From: Notolepis coatsorum
Lineage: Eukaryota > Chordata > Actinopteri > Aulopiformes > Paralepididae
DNA length: 64,000 bases
Assembly: GCA_963971535.1 (NCBI GenBank)
Contig: OZ020589.1
Span: 54,131,743 to 54,195,742 of the forward strand
Direction: 5' to 3'
Below are positions 19,725-35,115 of this stretch, in pieces (position 1 is the first letter of the stretch; every line of letters begins with the position of its first letter). The position numbers and the translations under genes were made by a program. The notes under the pieces were generated by a model. The model searched no databases, was not told the origin of the DNA, and saw only the letters and a list, made by a program, of their open reading frames with translations.

Positions 19725-22185
19725 TCAACGCTTATTACTGCTAAAGTCACACTTATCACTGCTAAAGTCATACTTATCACGGCTAAAGTCACACTTATCA
19801 CTGCTAAAGTCATAGTTATAACTGCTAAAAGTCACGCTTATCACTGCTAAAGTCACACTTATCACTGCTAAAGTCACGCTTATCACTGCTAAAGTCACAC
19901 TTATCACTGCTAAAGTCACACTTATCACTGCTAAAGTCACGTTTATCACTGCTAAAGTCACGCTTATCACTGTGTGACACTGCTAAAGTCACACTTATCA
20001 CTGCTAAAGTCACACTTATCACTGACTTATCACTGCTAAAGTCACACTTATCACTGCTAAAGTCACGCTTATCACTGCTAAAGTCACACTTATCACTGCT
20101 AAAGTCAAGCTTATCACTGCTAAAGTCACACTTATCACTGCTAAAGTCACACTTATCACTGCTAGTCACGCTTATCACTGCTAAATTCATACTTATCACT
20201 GCTAAAGTCACACTTATCACTGCTAAAGTCACACTTATCACTGCTAAAGTCAACGCTTATCACTGCTAAAGTCACACTTATCACTGCTAAAGTCATACTT
20301 ATCACGGCTAAAGTCACACTTATCACTGCTAAAGTCATAGTTATAACTGCTAAAAGTCACGCTTATCACTGCTAAAGTCACACTTATCACTGCTAAAGTC
20401 ACGCTTATCACTGCTAAAGTCACACTTATCACTGCTAAAGTCACACTTATCACTGCTAAAGTCACGCTTATCACTGCTAAAGTCACGCTTATCACTGCTA
20501 AAGTCACCCTTATCACTGCTAAAGTCACGCTTATCACTGCTAAAGTCACACTTATCACTGCTAAAGTCACGCTTATCACTGCTAAAGTCACACTTATCAC
20601 TGCTAAAGTCACACTTATCACTGCTAAAGTCACGCTTATCACTGCTAAAGTCACACTTATCACTGCTAAAGTCACGCTTATCACTGCTAAAGTCACACTT
20701 ATCACTGCTAAAGTCACGCTTATCACTGCTAAAGTCACGCTTATCACTGCTAAAGTCACGCTTATCACTGCTAAAGTCACACTTATCACTGCTAAAGTCA
20801 CACTTATCACTGCTAAAGTCACACTTATCACTGCTAAATCACTGCTAAAGTCACGCTTATCACTGCTAAAGTCACACTTATCACTGCTAAAGTCACACTT
20901 ATCACTGCTAAAGTCACGTTTATCACTGCTAAAGTCACGCTTATCACTGTGTGACACTGCTAAAGTCACACTTATCACTGCTAAAGTCACACTTATCACT
21001 GACTTATCACTGCTAAAGTCACACTTATCACTGCTAAAGTCACGCTTATCACTGCTAAAGTCACACTTATCACTGCTAAAGTCAAGCTTATCACTGCTAA
21101 AGTCACACTTATCACTGCTAAAGTCACACTTATCACTGCTAGTCACGCTTATCACTGCTAAATTCATACTTATCACTGCTAAAGTCACACTTATCACTGC
21201 TAAAGTCACACTTATCACTGCTAAAGTCAACGCTTATTACTGCTAAAGTCACACTTATCACTGCTAAAGTCATACTTATCACGGCTAAAGTCACACTTAT
21301 CACTGCTAAAGTCATAGTTATAACTGCTAAAAGTCACGCTTATCACTGCTAAAGTCACACTTATCACTGCTAAAGTCACGCTTATCACTGCTAAAGTCAC
21401 ACTTATCACTGCTAAAGTCACACTTATCACTGCTAAAGTCACGTTTATCACTGCTAAAGTCACGCTTATCACTGTGTGACACTGCTAAAGTCACACTTAT
21501 CACTGCTAAAGTCACACTTATCACTGACTTATCACTGCTAAAGTCACACTTATCACTGCTAAAGTCACGCTTATCACTGCTAAAGTCACACTTATCACTG
21601 CTAAAGTCAAGCTTATCACTGCTAAAGTCACACTTATCACTGCTAAAGTCACACTTATCACTGCTAGTCACGCTTATCACTGCTAAATTCATACTTATCA
21701 CTGCTAAAGTCACACTTATCACTGCTAAAGTCACACTTATCACTGCTAAAGTCAACGCTTATCACTGCTAAAGTCACACTTATCACTGCTAAAGTCATAC
21801 TTATCACGGCTAAAGTCACACTTATCACTGCTAAAGTCATAGTTATAACTGCTAAAAGTCACGCTTATCACTGCTAAAGTCACACTTATCACTGCTAAAG
21901 TCACGCTTATCACTGCTAAAGTCACACTTATCACTGCTAAAGTCACACTTATCACTGCTAAAGTCACGCTTATCACTGCTAAAGTCACGCTTATCACTGC
22001 TAAAGTCACCCTTATCACTGCTAAAGTCACGCTTATCACTGCTAAAGTCACGCTTATCACTGCTAAAGTCACACTTATCACTGCTAAAGTCACGCTTATC
22101 ACTGCTAAAGTCACGCTTATCAATGCTAAAGTCACGCTTATCAATGCTAAAGTCACGCTTATCACTGCTAAAGTCACGCTTATCA
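19725..22185 (+). repeat. Tandem cassettes lacking the LINE fragment
   Basis: The landmark series GTCAACGCTTATT, ATCACGGCT, CATAGTTATAAC, CACGTTTATC, GTGTGACAC, GACTTATC, GCTAGTCACGC starts at 19728 and again at 21230, a 1,502-bp shift. Equivalent pairs with a 1,124-bp shift start near 26886/28010 and 36678/37802. These cassettes explain the long 4.0-4.4-kb gaps between neighbouring LINE fragments. Confidence 0.8.
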
Positions 22186-22617
22186 TTTACATTTAGTCAT
22201 TTAGCTGACGCTTTTATCCAAAGCGACTTACAAGTTCTGTACGACAGGTCATCAGGAAGGATACAACTCTATCAGCTGAGTAATAATATTCATCAAAGTG
22301 TTAGAGTGTAGGTTAGTTTATTAGGACAAGTGCATGACAGTAAGGTTAGTTATGGTTAGATTTCTTTTATTATTATTTATTTAAAAAAAAAAAAATTATT
22401 TCAGATAATGGTTGAAGAAGTGCGTCTTTAGTCGACGGCGAAAGATTGGACGGGATTCGGCTGTCTTAACTGGGGTGGGTAGTTCATTCCACCATTGTGG
22501 GGCAAGGACTGAGAATAGGCGGCTTCTCTTTGATGACCCTCCCGGAGCTTGGATAGGAGTAGGTCTAAGGCGGCCAGAAGATGCAGAGCGTAGGGGTCTT
22601 GAGGGTGTGTAGTTAAA
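22186..22617 (-). mobile_element. L2 3' fragment copy 3 (type A)
   Basis: Type A bases, A-run 13. 4,408 bp after copy 2; the interval holds two extra cassettes without a LINE fragment. Confidence 0.9.
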
Positions 22618-24914
22618 GCTAAAGTCACGCTTATCACTGCTAAAGTCACGCTTATCACTGCTAAAGTCACACTTATCACTGCTAAAGTCACGCTTATCAC
22701 TGCTAAAGTCACGCTTATCACTGCTAAAGTCACGCTTATCAATGCTAAAGTCACGCTTATCAATGCTAAAGTCACGCTAATCACTGCTAAAGTCACGCTT
22801 ATCACTGCTAAAGTCACACTTATCACTGCTAAAGTCACACTTATCACTGCTAACGTCACGCTTATCACTGCTAAAGTCACACTTATCACTGCTAAAGTCA
22901 CACTTATCACTGCTAAAGTCACACTTATCACTGCTAAAGTCACGCTTATCACTGCTAAAGTCACACTTATCACTGCTAAAGTCACGCTTATCACTGCTAA
23001 AGTCACGCTTATCACTGCTAAAGTCACGCTTATCACTGCTAAAGTCACGCGTATCACTGCTAAAGTCACACGTATCACTGCTAAAGTCACACTTATCACT
23101 GCTAAAGTCACACTTATCACTGCTAAAGTCACGCTTATCACTGCTAAAGTCACGCTTATCACTGCTAAAGTCACGCTTATCACTGTGTGACACTGCTAAT
23201 GTCACACTTATCACTGCTAAAGTCACACTTATCACTGCTAAAGTCACGCTTATCACTGCTAAAGTCACGCTTATCACTGCTAAAGTCACGCTTATCACTG
23301 CTAAAGTCACGCTTATCACTGCTAAAGTCATGCTTATCACTGCTAAAGTCACACTTATCACTGCTAAAGTCACGCTTATCACTGCTAAATTCATGCTTAT
23401 CACTGCTAAAGTCACACTTATCACTGCTAAAGTCACGCTTATCACTGCTAAAGTCACGCTTATCACTGCTAAAGTCACGCTTATCACTGCTAAAGTCACG
23501 CTTATCACTGCTAAAGTCACGCTTATCACTGTGTGACACTGCTAAAGTCACACTTATCACTGCTAAAGTCACACTTATCACTGCTAAAGTCACGCTTATC
23601 ACTGCTAAAGTCACGCTTATCACTGCTAAAGTCACGCTTATCACTGCTAAAGTCATGCTTATCACTGCTAAAGTCACACTTATCACTGCTAAAGTCACGC
23701 TTATCACTGCTAAATTCATGCTTATCACTGCTAAAGTCACACTTATCACTGCTAAAGTCACGCTTATCACTGCTAAAGTCACGCTTATCACTGCTAAAGT
23801 CACGCTTATCACTGCTAAAGTCACGCTTATCACTGCTAAAGTCACACTTATCACTGCTAAAGTCACGCTTATCACTGCTAAAGTCACGCTTATCACTGCT
23901 AAAGTCACGCTTATCACTGCTAAAGTCACGCTTATCACTGCTAAAGTCACACTTATCACTGCTAAAGTCACGCTTATCACTGCTAAAGTCACGCTTATCA
24001 CTGCTAAAGTCACACTTATCACTGCTAAAGTCACACTTATCACTGCTAAAGTCACACTTATCACTGCTAAATCACTGCTAAAGTCACGCTTATCACTGCT
24101 AAAGTCACACTTATCACTGCTAAAGTCACACTTATCACTGCTAAAGTCACGTTTATCACTGCTAAAGTCACGCTTATCACTGTGTGACACTGCTAAAGTC
24201 ACACTTATCACTGCTAAAGTCACACTTATCACTGACTTATCACTGCTAAAGTCACACTTATCACTGCTAAAGTCACGCTTATCACTGCTAAAGTCACACT
24301 TATCACTGCTAAAGTCAAGCTTATCACTGCTAAAGTCACACTTATCACTGCTAAAGTCACACTTATCACTGCTAGTCACGCTTATCACTGCTAAATTCAT
24401 ACTTATCACTGCTAAAGTCACACTTATCACTGCTAAAGTCACACTTATCACTGCTAAAGTCAACGCTTATTACTGCTAAAGTCACACTTATCACTGCTAA
24501 AGTCATACTTATCACGGCTAAAGTCACACTTATCACTGCTAAAGTCATAGTTATAACTGCTAAAAGTCACGCTTATCACTGCTAAAGTCACACTTATCAC
24601 TGCTAAAGTCACGCTTATCACTGCTAAAGTCACACTTATCACTGCTAAAGTCACACTTATCACTGCTAAAGTCACGCTTATCACTGCTAAAGTCACGCTT
24701 ATCACTGCTAAAGTCACCCTTATCACTGCTAAAGTCACGCTTATCACTGCTAAAGTCACACTTATCACTGCTAAAGTCACGCTTATCACTGCTAAAGTCA
24801 CACTTATCACTGCTAAAGTCACGCTTATCACTGCTAAAGTCACGCTTATCAATGCTAAAGTCACGCTTATCAATGCTAAAGTCACGCTTATCACTGCTAA
24901 AGTCACGCTTATCA

Positions 24915-25344
24915 TTTACATTTAGTCATTTAGCTGACGCTTTTATCCAAAGCGACTTACAAGTTCTGTACGACAGGTCATCAGGAAGGATACAACTCTA
25001 TCAGCTGAGTAATAATATTCATCAAAGTGTTAGAGTGTAGGTTAGTTTATTAGGACAAGTGCATGACAGTAAGGTTAGTTATGGTTAGATTTCTTTTATT
25101 ATTATTTATTTAAAAAAAAAAATTATTTCAGATAATGGTTGAAGAAGTGCGTCTTTAGTCGACGGCGAAAGATTGGACGGGATTCGGCTGTCCAAACTGG
25201 GGTGGGTAGTTCATTCCACCATTGTGGGGCAAGGACTGAGAATAGGCGGCTTCTCTTTGATGACCCTCCCGGAGCTTGGATAGGAGTAGGTCTAAGGCGG
25301 CCAGAAGATGCAGAGCGTAGGGGTCTTGAGGGTGTGTAGTTAAA
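24915..25344 (-). mobile_element. L2 3' fragment copy 4 (type B)
   Basis: Type B bases, A-run 11. 2,729 bp after copy 3. First fragment of super-repeat I. Confidence 0.9.
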
Positions 25345-28300
25345 GCTAAAGTCACGCTTATCACTGCTAAAGTCACGCTTATCACTGCTAAAGTCACACT
25401 TATCACTGCTAAAGTCACGCTTATCACTGCTAAAGTCACGCTTATCACTGCTAAAGTCACGCTTATCAATGCTAAAGTCACGCTTATCAATGCTAAAGTC
25501 ACGCTAATCACTGCTAAAGTCACGCTTATCACTGCTAAAGTCACACTTATCACTGCTAAAGTCACACTTATCACTGCTAAAGTCACGCTTATCACTGCTA
25601 AAGTCACACTTATCACTGCTAAAGTCACACTTATCACTGCTAAAGTCACACTTATCACTGCTAAAGTCACGCTTATCACTGCTAAAGTCACACTTATCAC
25701 TGCTAAAGTCACGCTTATCACTGCTAAAGTCACGCTTATCACTGCTAAAGTCACGCTTATCACTGCTAAAGTCACGCGTATCACTGCTAAAGTCACACGT
25801 ATCACTGCTAAAGTCACACTTATCACTGCTAAAGTCACACTTATCACTGCTAAAGTCACGCTTATCACTGCTAAAGTCACGCTTATCACTGCTAAAGTCA
25901 CGCTTATCACTGTGTGACACTGCTAAAGTCACACTTATCACTGCTAAAGTCACACTTATCACTGCTAAAGTCACGCTTATCACTGCTAAAGTCACGCTTA
26001 TCACTGCTAAAGTCACGCTTATCACTGCTAAAGTCACGCTTATCACTGCTAAAGTCATGCTTATCACTGCTAAAGTCACACTTATCACTGCTAAAGTCAC
26101 GCTTATCACTGCTAAATTCATGCTTATCACTGCTAAAGTCACACTTATCACTGCTAAAGTCACGCTTATCACTGCTAAAGTCACGCTTATCACTGCTAAA
26201 GTCACGCTTATCACTGCTAAAGTCACGCTTATCACTGCTAAAGTCACACTTATCACTGCTAAAATCACGCTTATCACTGCTAAAGTCACGCTTATCACTG
26301 CTAAAGTCACGCTTATCACTGCTAAAGTCACGCTTATCACTGCTAAAGTCACGCTTATCACTGCTAAAGTCACACTTATCACTGCTAAAGTCACGCTTAT
26401 CACTGCTAAAGTCACGCTTATCACTGCTAAAGTCACACTTATCACTGCTAAAGTCACACTTATCACTGCTAAAGTCACACTTATCACTGCTAAATCACTG
26501 CTAAAGTCACGCTTATCACTGCTAAAGTCACACTTATCACTGCTAAAGTCACACTTATCACTGCTAAAGTCACGTTTATCACTGCTAAAGTCACGCTTAT
26601 CACTGTGTGACACTGCTAAAGTCACACTTATCACTGCTAAAGTCACACTTATCACTGACTTATCACTGCTAAAGTCACACTTATCACTGCTAAAGTCACG
26701 CTTATCACTGCTAAAGTCACACTTATCACTGCTAAAGTCAAGCTTATCACTGCTAAAGTCACACTTATCACTGCTAAAGTCACACTTATCACTGCTAGTC
26801 ACGCTTATCACTGCTAAATTCATACTTATCACTGCTAAAGTCACACTTATCACTGCTAAAGTCACACTTATCACTGCTAAAGTCAACGCTTATTACTGCT
26901 AAAGTCACACTTATCACTGCTAAAGTCATACTTATCACGGCTAAAGTCACACTTATCACTGCTAAAGTCATAGTTATAACTGCTAAAAGTCACGCTTATC
27001 ACTGCTAAAGTCACACTTATCACTGCTAAAGTCACGCTTATCACTGCTAAAGTCACACTTATCACTGCTAAAGTCACACTTATCACTGCTAAAGTCACGT
27101 TTATCACTGCTAAAGTCACGCTTATCACTGTGTGACACTGCTAAAGTCACACTTATCACTGCTAAAGTCACACTTATCACTGACTTATCACTGCTAAAGT
27201 CACACTTATCACTGCTAAAGTCACGCTTATCACTGCTAAAGTCACACTTATCACTGCTAAAGTCAAGCTTATCACTGCTAAAGTCACACTTATCACTGCT
27301 AAAGTCACACTTATCACTGCTAGTCACGCTTATCACTGCTAAATTCATACTTATCACTGCTAAAGTCACACTTATCACTGCTAAAGTCACACTTATCACT
27401 GCTAAAGTCAACGCTTATCACTGCTAAAGTCACACTTATCACTGCTAAAGTCATACTTATCACGGCTAAAGTCACACTTATCACTGCTAAAGTCATAGTT
27501 ATAACTGCTAAAAGTCACGCTTATCACTGCTAAAGTCACACTTATCACTGCTAAAGTCACGCTTATCACTGCTAAAGTCACACTTATCACTGCTAAAGTC
27601 ACACTTATCACTGCTAAATCACTGCTAAAGTCACGCTTATCACTGCTAAAGTCACACTTATCACTGCTAAAGTCACACTTATCACTGCTAAAGTCACGTT
27701 TATCACTGCTAAAGTCACGCTTATCACTGTGTGACACTGCTAAAGTCACACTTATCACTGCTAAAGTCACACTTATCACTGACTTATCACTGCTAAAGTC
27801 ACACTTATCACTGCTAAAGTCACGCTTATCACTGCTAAAGTCACACTTATCACTGCTAAAGTCAAGCTTATCACTGCTAAAGTCACACTTATCACTGCTA
27901 AAGTCACACTTATCACTGCTAGTCACGCTTATCACTGCTAAATTCATACTTATCACTGCTAAAGTCACACTTATCACTGCTAAAGTCACACTTATCACTG
28001 CTAAAGTCAACGCTTATTACTGCTAAAGTCACACTTATCACTGCTAAAGTCATACTTATCACGGCTAAAGTCACACTTATCACTGCTAAAGTCATAGTTA
28101 TAACTGCTAAAAGTCACGCTTATCACTGCTAAAGTCACACTTATCACTGCTAAAGTCACGCTTATCACTGCTAAAGTCACACTTATCACTGCTAAAGTCA
28201 CACTTATCACTGCTAAAGTCACGTTTATCACTGCTAAAGTCACGCTTATCACTGTGTGACACTGCTAAAGTCACACTTATCACTGCTAAAGTCACACTTA

Positions 28301-28965
28301 TCACTGACTTATCACTGCTAAAGTCACACTTATCACTGCTAAAGTCACGCTTATCACTGCTAAAGTCACACTTATCACTGCTAAAGTCAAGCTTATCACT
28401 GCTAAAGTCACACTTATCACTGCTAAAGTCACACTTATCACTGCTAGTCACGCTTATCACTGCTAAATTCATACTTATCACTGCTAAAGTCACACTTATC
28501 ACTGCTAAAGTCACACTTATCACTGCTAAAGTCAACGCTTATCACTGCTAAAGTCACACTTATCACTGCTAAAGTCATACTTATCACGGCTAAAGTCACA
28601 CTTATCACTGCTAAAGTCATAGTTATAACTGCTAAAAGTCACGCTTATCACTGCTAAAGTCACACTTATCACTGCTAAAGTCACGCTTATCACTGCTAAA
28701 GTCACACTTATCACTGCTAAAGTCACACTTATCACTGCTAAAGTCACGCTTATCACTGCTAAAGTCACGCTTATCACTGCTAAAGTCACCCTTATCACTG
28801 CTAAAGTCACGCTTATCACTGCTAAAGTCACGCTTATCACTGCTAAAGTCACACTTATCACTGCTAAAGTCACGCTTATCACTGCTAAAGTCACGCTTAT
28901 CAATGCTAAAGTCACGCTTATCAATGCTAAAGTCACGCTTATCACTGCTAAAGTCACGCTTATCA

Positions 28966-29397
28966 TTTACATTTAGTCATTTAGCTGACGCTTTTATCCA
29001 AAGCGACTTACAAGTTCTGTACGACAGGTCATCAGGAAGGATACAACTCTATCAGCTGAGTAATAATATTCATCAAAGTGTTAGAGTGTAGGTTAGTTTA
29101 TTAGGACAAGTGCATGACAGTAAGGTTAGTTATGGTTAGATTTCTTTTATTATTATTTATTTAAAAAAAAAAAAATTATTTCAGATAATGGTTGAAGAAG
29201 TGCGTCTTTAGTCGACGGCGAAAGATTGGACGGGATTCGGCTGTCTTAACTGGGGTGGGTAGTTCATTCCACCATTGTGGGGCAAGGACTGAGAATAGGC
29301 GGCTTCTCTTTGATGACCCTCCCGGAGCTTGGATAGGAGTAGGTCTAAGGCGGCCAGAAGATGCAGAGCGTAGGGGTCTTGAGGGTGTGTAGTTAAA
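28966..29397 (-). mobile_element. L2 3' fragment copy 5 (type A)
   Basis: Type A bases. 4,051 bp after copy 4. Its right-hand satellite carries the private GCTAATGTCACAC at the GTGTGAC junction (about 29975), shared with copies 3 and 8. Confidence 0.9.
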
Positions 29398-31715
29398 GCT
29401 AAAGTCACGCTTATCACTGCTAAAGTCACGCTTATCACTGCTAAAGTCACACTTATCACTGCTAAAGTCACGCTTATCACTGCTAAAGTCACGCTTATCA
29501 CTGCTAAAGTCACGCTTATCAATGCTAAAGTCACGCTTATCAATGCTAAAGTCACGCTAATCACTGCTAAAGTCACGCTTATCACTGCTAAAGTCACACT
29601 TATCACTGCTAAAGTCACACTTATCACTGCTAACGTCACGCTTATCACTGCTAAAGTCACACTTATCACTGCTAAAGTCACACTTATCACTGCTAAAGTC
29701 ACACTTATCACTGCTAAAGTCACGCTTATCACTGCTAAAGTCACACTTATCACTGCTAAAGTCACGCTTATCACTGCTAAAGTCACGCTTATCACTGCTA
29801 AAGTCACGCTTATCACTGCTAAAGTCACGCGTATCACTGCTAAAGTCACACGTATCACTGCTAAAGTCACACTTATCACTGCTAAAGTCACACTTATCAC
29901 TGCTAAAGTCACGCTTATCACTGCTAAAGTCACGCTTATCACTGCTAAAGTCACGCTTATCACTGTGTGACACTGCTAATGTCACACTTATCACTGCTAA
30001 AGTCACACTTATCACTGCTAAAGTCACGCTTATCACTGCTAAAGTCACGCTTATCACTGCTAAAGTCACGCTTATCACTGCTAAAGTCACGCTTATCACT
30101 GCTAAAGTCATGCTTATCACTGCTAAAGTCACACTTATCACTGCTAAAGTCACGCTTATCACTGCTAAATTCATGCTTATCACTGCTAAAGTCACACTTA
30201 TCACTGCTAAAGTCACGCTTATCACTGCTAAAGTCACGCTTATCACTGCTAAAGTCACGCTTATCACTGCTAAAGTCACGCTTATCACTGCTAAAGTCAC
30301 GCTTATCACTGTGTGACACTGCTAAAGTCACACTTATCACTGCTAAAGTCACACTTATCACTGCTAAAGTCACGCTTATCACTGCTAAAGTCACGCTTAT
30401 CACTGCTAAAGTCACGCTTATCACTGCTAAAGTCATGCTTATCACTGCTAAAGTCACACTTATCACTGCTAAAGTCACGCTTATCACTGCTAAATTCATG
30501 CTTATCACTGCTAAAGTCACACTTATCACTGCTAAAGTCACGCTTATCACTGCTAAAGTCACGCTTATCACTGCTAAAGTCACGCTTATCACTGCTAAAG
30601 TCACGCTTATCACTGCTAAAGTCACACTTATCACTGCTAAAGTCACGCTTATCACTGCTAAAGTCACGCTTATCACTGCTAAAGTCACGCTTATCACTGC
30701 TAAAGTCACGCTTATCACTGCTAAAGTCACACTTATCACTGCTAAAGTCACGCTTATCACTGCTAAAGTCACGCTTATCACTGCTAAAGTCACGCTTATC
30801 ACTGCTAAAGTCACACTTATCACTGCTAAAGTCACACTTATCACTGCTAAAGTCACACTTATCACTGCTAAATCACTGCTAAAGTCACGCTTATCACTGC
30901 TAAAGTCACACTTATCACTGCTAAAGTCACACTTATCACTGCTAAAGTCACGTTTATCACTGCTAAAGTCACGCTTATCACTGTGTGACACTGCTAAAGT
31001 CACACTTATCACTGCTAAAGTCACACTTATCACTGACTTATCACTGCTAAAGTCACACTTATCACTGCTAAAGTCACGCTTATCACTGCTAAAGTCACAC
31101 TTATCACTGCTAAAGTCAAGCTTATCACTGCTAAAGTCACACTTATCACTGCTAAAGTCACACTTATCACTGCTAGTCACGCTTATCACTGCTAAATTCA
31201 TACTTATCACTGCTAAAGTCACACTTATCACTGCTAAAGTCACACTTATCACTGCTAAAGTCAACGCTTATTACTGCTAAAGTCACACTTATCACTGCTA
31301 AAGTCATACTTATCACGGCTAAAGTCACACTTATCACTGCTAAAGTCATAGTTATAACTGCTAAAAGTCACGCTTATCACTGCTAAAGTCACACTTATCA
31401 CTGCTAAAGTCACGCTTATCACTGCTAAAGTCACACTTATCACTGCTAAAGTCACACTTATCACTGCTAAAGTCACGCTTATCACTGCTAAAGTCACGCT
31501 TATCACTGCTAAAGTCACCCTTATCACTGCTAAAGTCACGCTTATCACTGCTAAAGTCACACTTATCACTGCTAAAGTCACGCTTATCACTGCTAAAGTC
31601 ACACTTATCACTGCTAAAGTCACGCTTATCACTGCTAAAGTCACGCTTATCAATGCTAAAGTCACGCTTATCAATGCTAAAGTCACGCTTATCACTGCTA
31701 AAGTCACGCTTATCA

Positions 31716-32145
31716 TTTACATTTAGTCATTTAGCTGACGCTTTTATCCAAAGCGACTTACAAGTTCTGTACGACAGGTCATCAGGAAGGATACAACTCT
31801 ATCAGCTGAGTAATAATATTCATCAAAGTGTTAGAGTGTAGGTTAGTTTATTAGGACAAGTGCATGACAGTAAGGTTAGTTATGGTTAGATTTCTTTTAT
31901 TATTATTTATTTAAAAAAAAAAATTATTTCAGATAATGGTTGAAGAAGTGCGTCTTTAGTCGACGGCGAAAGATTGGACGGGATTCGGCTGTCCAAACTG
32001 GGGTGGGTAGTTCATTCCACCATTGTGGGGCAAGGACTGAGAATAGGCGGCTTCTCTTTGATGACCCTCCCGGAGCTTGGATAGGAGTAGGTCTAAGGCG
32101 GCCAGAAGATGCAGAGCGTAGGGGTCTTGAGGGTGTGTAGTTAAA
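31716..32145 (-). mobile_element. L2 3' fragment copy 6 (type B)
   Basis: Type B bases, A-run 11. 2,750 bp after copy 5. Confidence 0.9.
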
Positions 32146-34684
32146 GCTAAAGTCACGCTTATCACTGCTAAAGTCACGCTTATCACTGCTAAAGTCACAC
32201 TTATCACTGCTAAAGTCACGCTTATCACTGCTAAAGTCACGCTTATCACTGCTAAAGTCACGCTTATCAATGCTAAAGTCACGCTTATCAATGCTAAAGT
32301 CACGCTAATCACTGCTAAAGTCACGCTTATCACTGCTAAAGTCACACTTATCACTGCTAAAGTCACACTTATCACTGCTAAAGTCACGCTTATCACTGCT
32401 AAAGTCACACTTATCACTGCTAAAGTCACACTTATCACTGCTAAAGTCACACTTATCACTGCTAAAGTCACGCTTATCACTGCTAAAGTCACACTTATCA
32501 CTGCTAAAGTCACGCTTATCACTGCTAAAGTCACGCTTATCACTGCTAAAGTCACGCTTATCACTGCTAAAGTCACGCGTATCACTGCTAAAGTCACACG
32601 TATCACTGCTAAAGTCACACTTATCACTGCTAAAGTCACACTTATCACTGCTAAAGTCACGCTTATCACTGCTAAAGTCACGCTTATCACTGCTAAAGTC
32701 ACGCTTATCACTGTGTGACACTGCTAAAGTCACACTTATCACTGCTAAAGTCACACTTATCACTGCTAAAGTCACGCTTATCACTGCTAAAGTCACGCTT
32801 ATCACTGCTAAAGTCACGCTTATCACTGCTAAAGTCACGCTTATCACTGCTAAAGTCATGCTTATCACTGCTAAAGTCACACTTATCACTGCTAAAGTCA
32901 CGCTTATCACTGCTAAATTCATGCTTATCACTGCTAAAGTCACACTTATCACTGCTAAAGTCACGCTTATCACTGCTAAAGTCACGCTTATCACTGCTAA
33001 AGTCACGCTTATCACTGCTAAAGTCACGCTTATCACTGCTAAAGTCACACTTATCACTGCTAAAATCACGCTTATCACTGCTAAAGTCACGCTTATCACT
33101 GCTAAAGTCACGCTTATCACTGCTAAAGTCACGCTTATCACTGCTAAAGTCACGCTTATCACTGCTAAAGTCACACTTATCACTGCTAAAGTCACGCTTA
33201 TCACTGCTAAAGTCACGCTTATCACTGCTAAAGTCACGCTTATCACTGCTAAAGTCACACTTATCACTGCTAAAGTCACACTTATCACTGCTAAAGTCAC
33301 ACTTATCACTGCTAAATCACTGCTAAAGTCACGCTTATCACTGCTAAAGTCACACTTATCACTGCTAAAGTCACACTTATCACTGCTAAAGTCACGTTTA
33401 TCACTGCTAAAGTCACGCTTATCACTGTGTGACACTGCTAAAGTCACACTTATCACTGCTAAAGTCACACTTATCACTGACTTATCACTGCTAAAGTCAC
33501 ACTTATCACTGCTAAAGTCACGCTTATCACTGCTAAAGTCACACTTATCACTGCTAAAGTCAAGCTTATCACTGCTAAAGTCACACTTATCACTGCTAAA
33601 GTCACACTTATCACTGCTAGTCACGCTTATCACTGCTAAATTCATACTTATCACTGCTAAAGTCACACTTATCACTGCTAAAGTCACACTTATCACTGCT
33701 AAAGTCAACGCTTATTACTGCTAAAGTCACACTTATCACTGCTAAAGTCATACTTATCACGGCTAAAGTCACACTTATCACTGCTAAAGTCATAGTTATA
33801 ACTGCTAAAAGTCACGCTTATCACTGCTAAAGTCACACTTATCACTGCTAAAGTCACGCTTATCACTGCTAAAGTCACACTTATCACTGCTAAAGTCACA
33901 CTTATCACTGCTAAAGTCACGTTTATCACTGCTAAAGTCACGCTTATCACTGTGTGACACTGCTAAAGTCACACTTATCACTGCTAAAGTCACACTTATC
34001 ACTGACTTATCACTGCTAAAGTCACACTTATCACTGCTAAAGTCACGCTTATCACTGCTAAAGTCACACTTATCACTGCTAAAGTCAAGCTTATCACTGC
34101 TAAAGTCACACTTATCACTGCTAAAGTCACACTTATCACTGCTAGTCACGCTTATCACTGCTAAATTCATACTTATCACTGCTAAAGTCACACTTATCAC
34201 TGCTAAAGTCACACTTATCACTGCTAAAGTCAACGCTTATCACTGCTAAAGTCACACTTATCACTGCTAAAGTCATACTTATCACGGCTAAAGTCACACT
34301 TATCACTGCTAAAGTCATAGTTATAACTGCTAAAAGTCACGCTTATCACTGCTAAAGTCACACTTATCACTGCTAAAGTCACGCTTATCACTGCTAAAGT
34401 CACACTTATCACTGCTAAAGTCACACTTATCACTGCTAAAGTCACGCTTATCACTGCTAAAGTCACGCTTATCACTGCTAAAGTCACCCTTATCACTGCT
34501 AAAGTCACGCTTATCACTGCTAAAGTCACACTTATCACTGCTAAAGTCACGCTTATCACTGCTAAAGTCACACTTATCACTGCTAAAGTCACGCTTATCA
34601 CTGCTAAAGTCACGCTTATCAATGCTAAAGTCACGCTTATCAATGCTAAAGTCACGCTTATCACTGCTAAAGTCACGCTTATCA

Positions 34685-35115
34685 TTTACATTTAGTCATT
34701 TAGCTGACGCTTTTATCCAAAGCGACTTACAAGTTCTGTACGACAGGTCATCAGGAAGGATACAACTCTATCAGCTGAGTAATAATATTCATCAAAGTGT
34801 TAGAGTGTAGGTTAGTTTATTAGGACAAGTGCATGACAGTAAGGTTAGTTATGGTTAGATTTCTTTTATTATTATTTATTTAAAAAAAAAAAATTATTTC
34901 AGATAATGGTTGAAGAAGTGCGTCTTTAGTCGACGGCGAAAGATTGGACGGGATTCGGCTGTCTTAACTGGGGTGGGTAGTTCATTCCACCATTGTGGGG
35001 CAAGGACTGAGAATAGGCGGCTTCTCTTTGATGACCCTCCCGGAGCTTGGATAGGAGTAGGTCTAAGGCGGCCAGAAGATGCAGAGCGTAGGGGTCTTGA
35101 GGGTGTGTAGTTAAA
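34685..35115 (-). mobile_element. L2 3' fragment copy 7 (type A)
   Basis: Type A bases, A-run 12. 2,969 bp after copy 6. Opens super-repeat II, in the place where super-repeat I has a type B copy. A private CACATATC monomer lies to the right near 35570. Confidence 0.9.

Larger units (their letters stand above)
24915..34684 (+). repeat. Super-repeat I (about 9.77 kb)
   Basis: It contains LINE fragments 4, 5 and 6 with internal spacings of 4,051, 2,750 and 2,969. Landmarks line up with the next block at a shift of 9,771-9,792 bases: 26883 with 36675, 27408 with 37200, 28532 with 38324, 31653 with 41445. Confidence 0.85.
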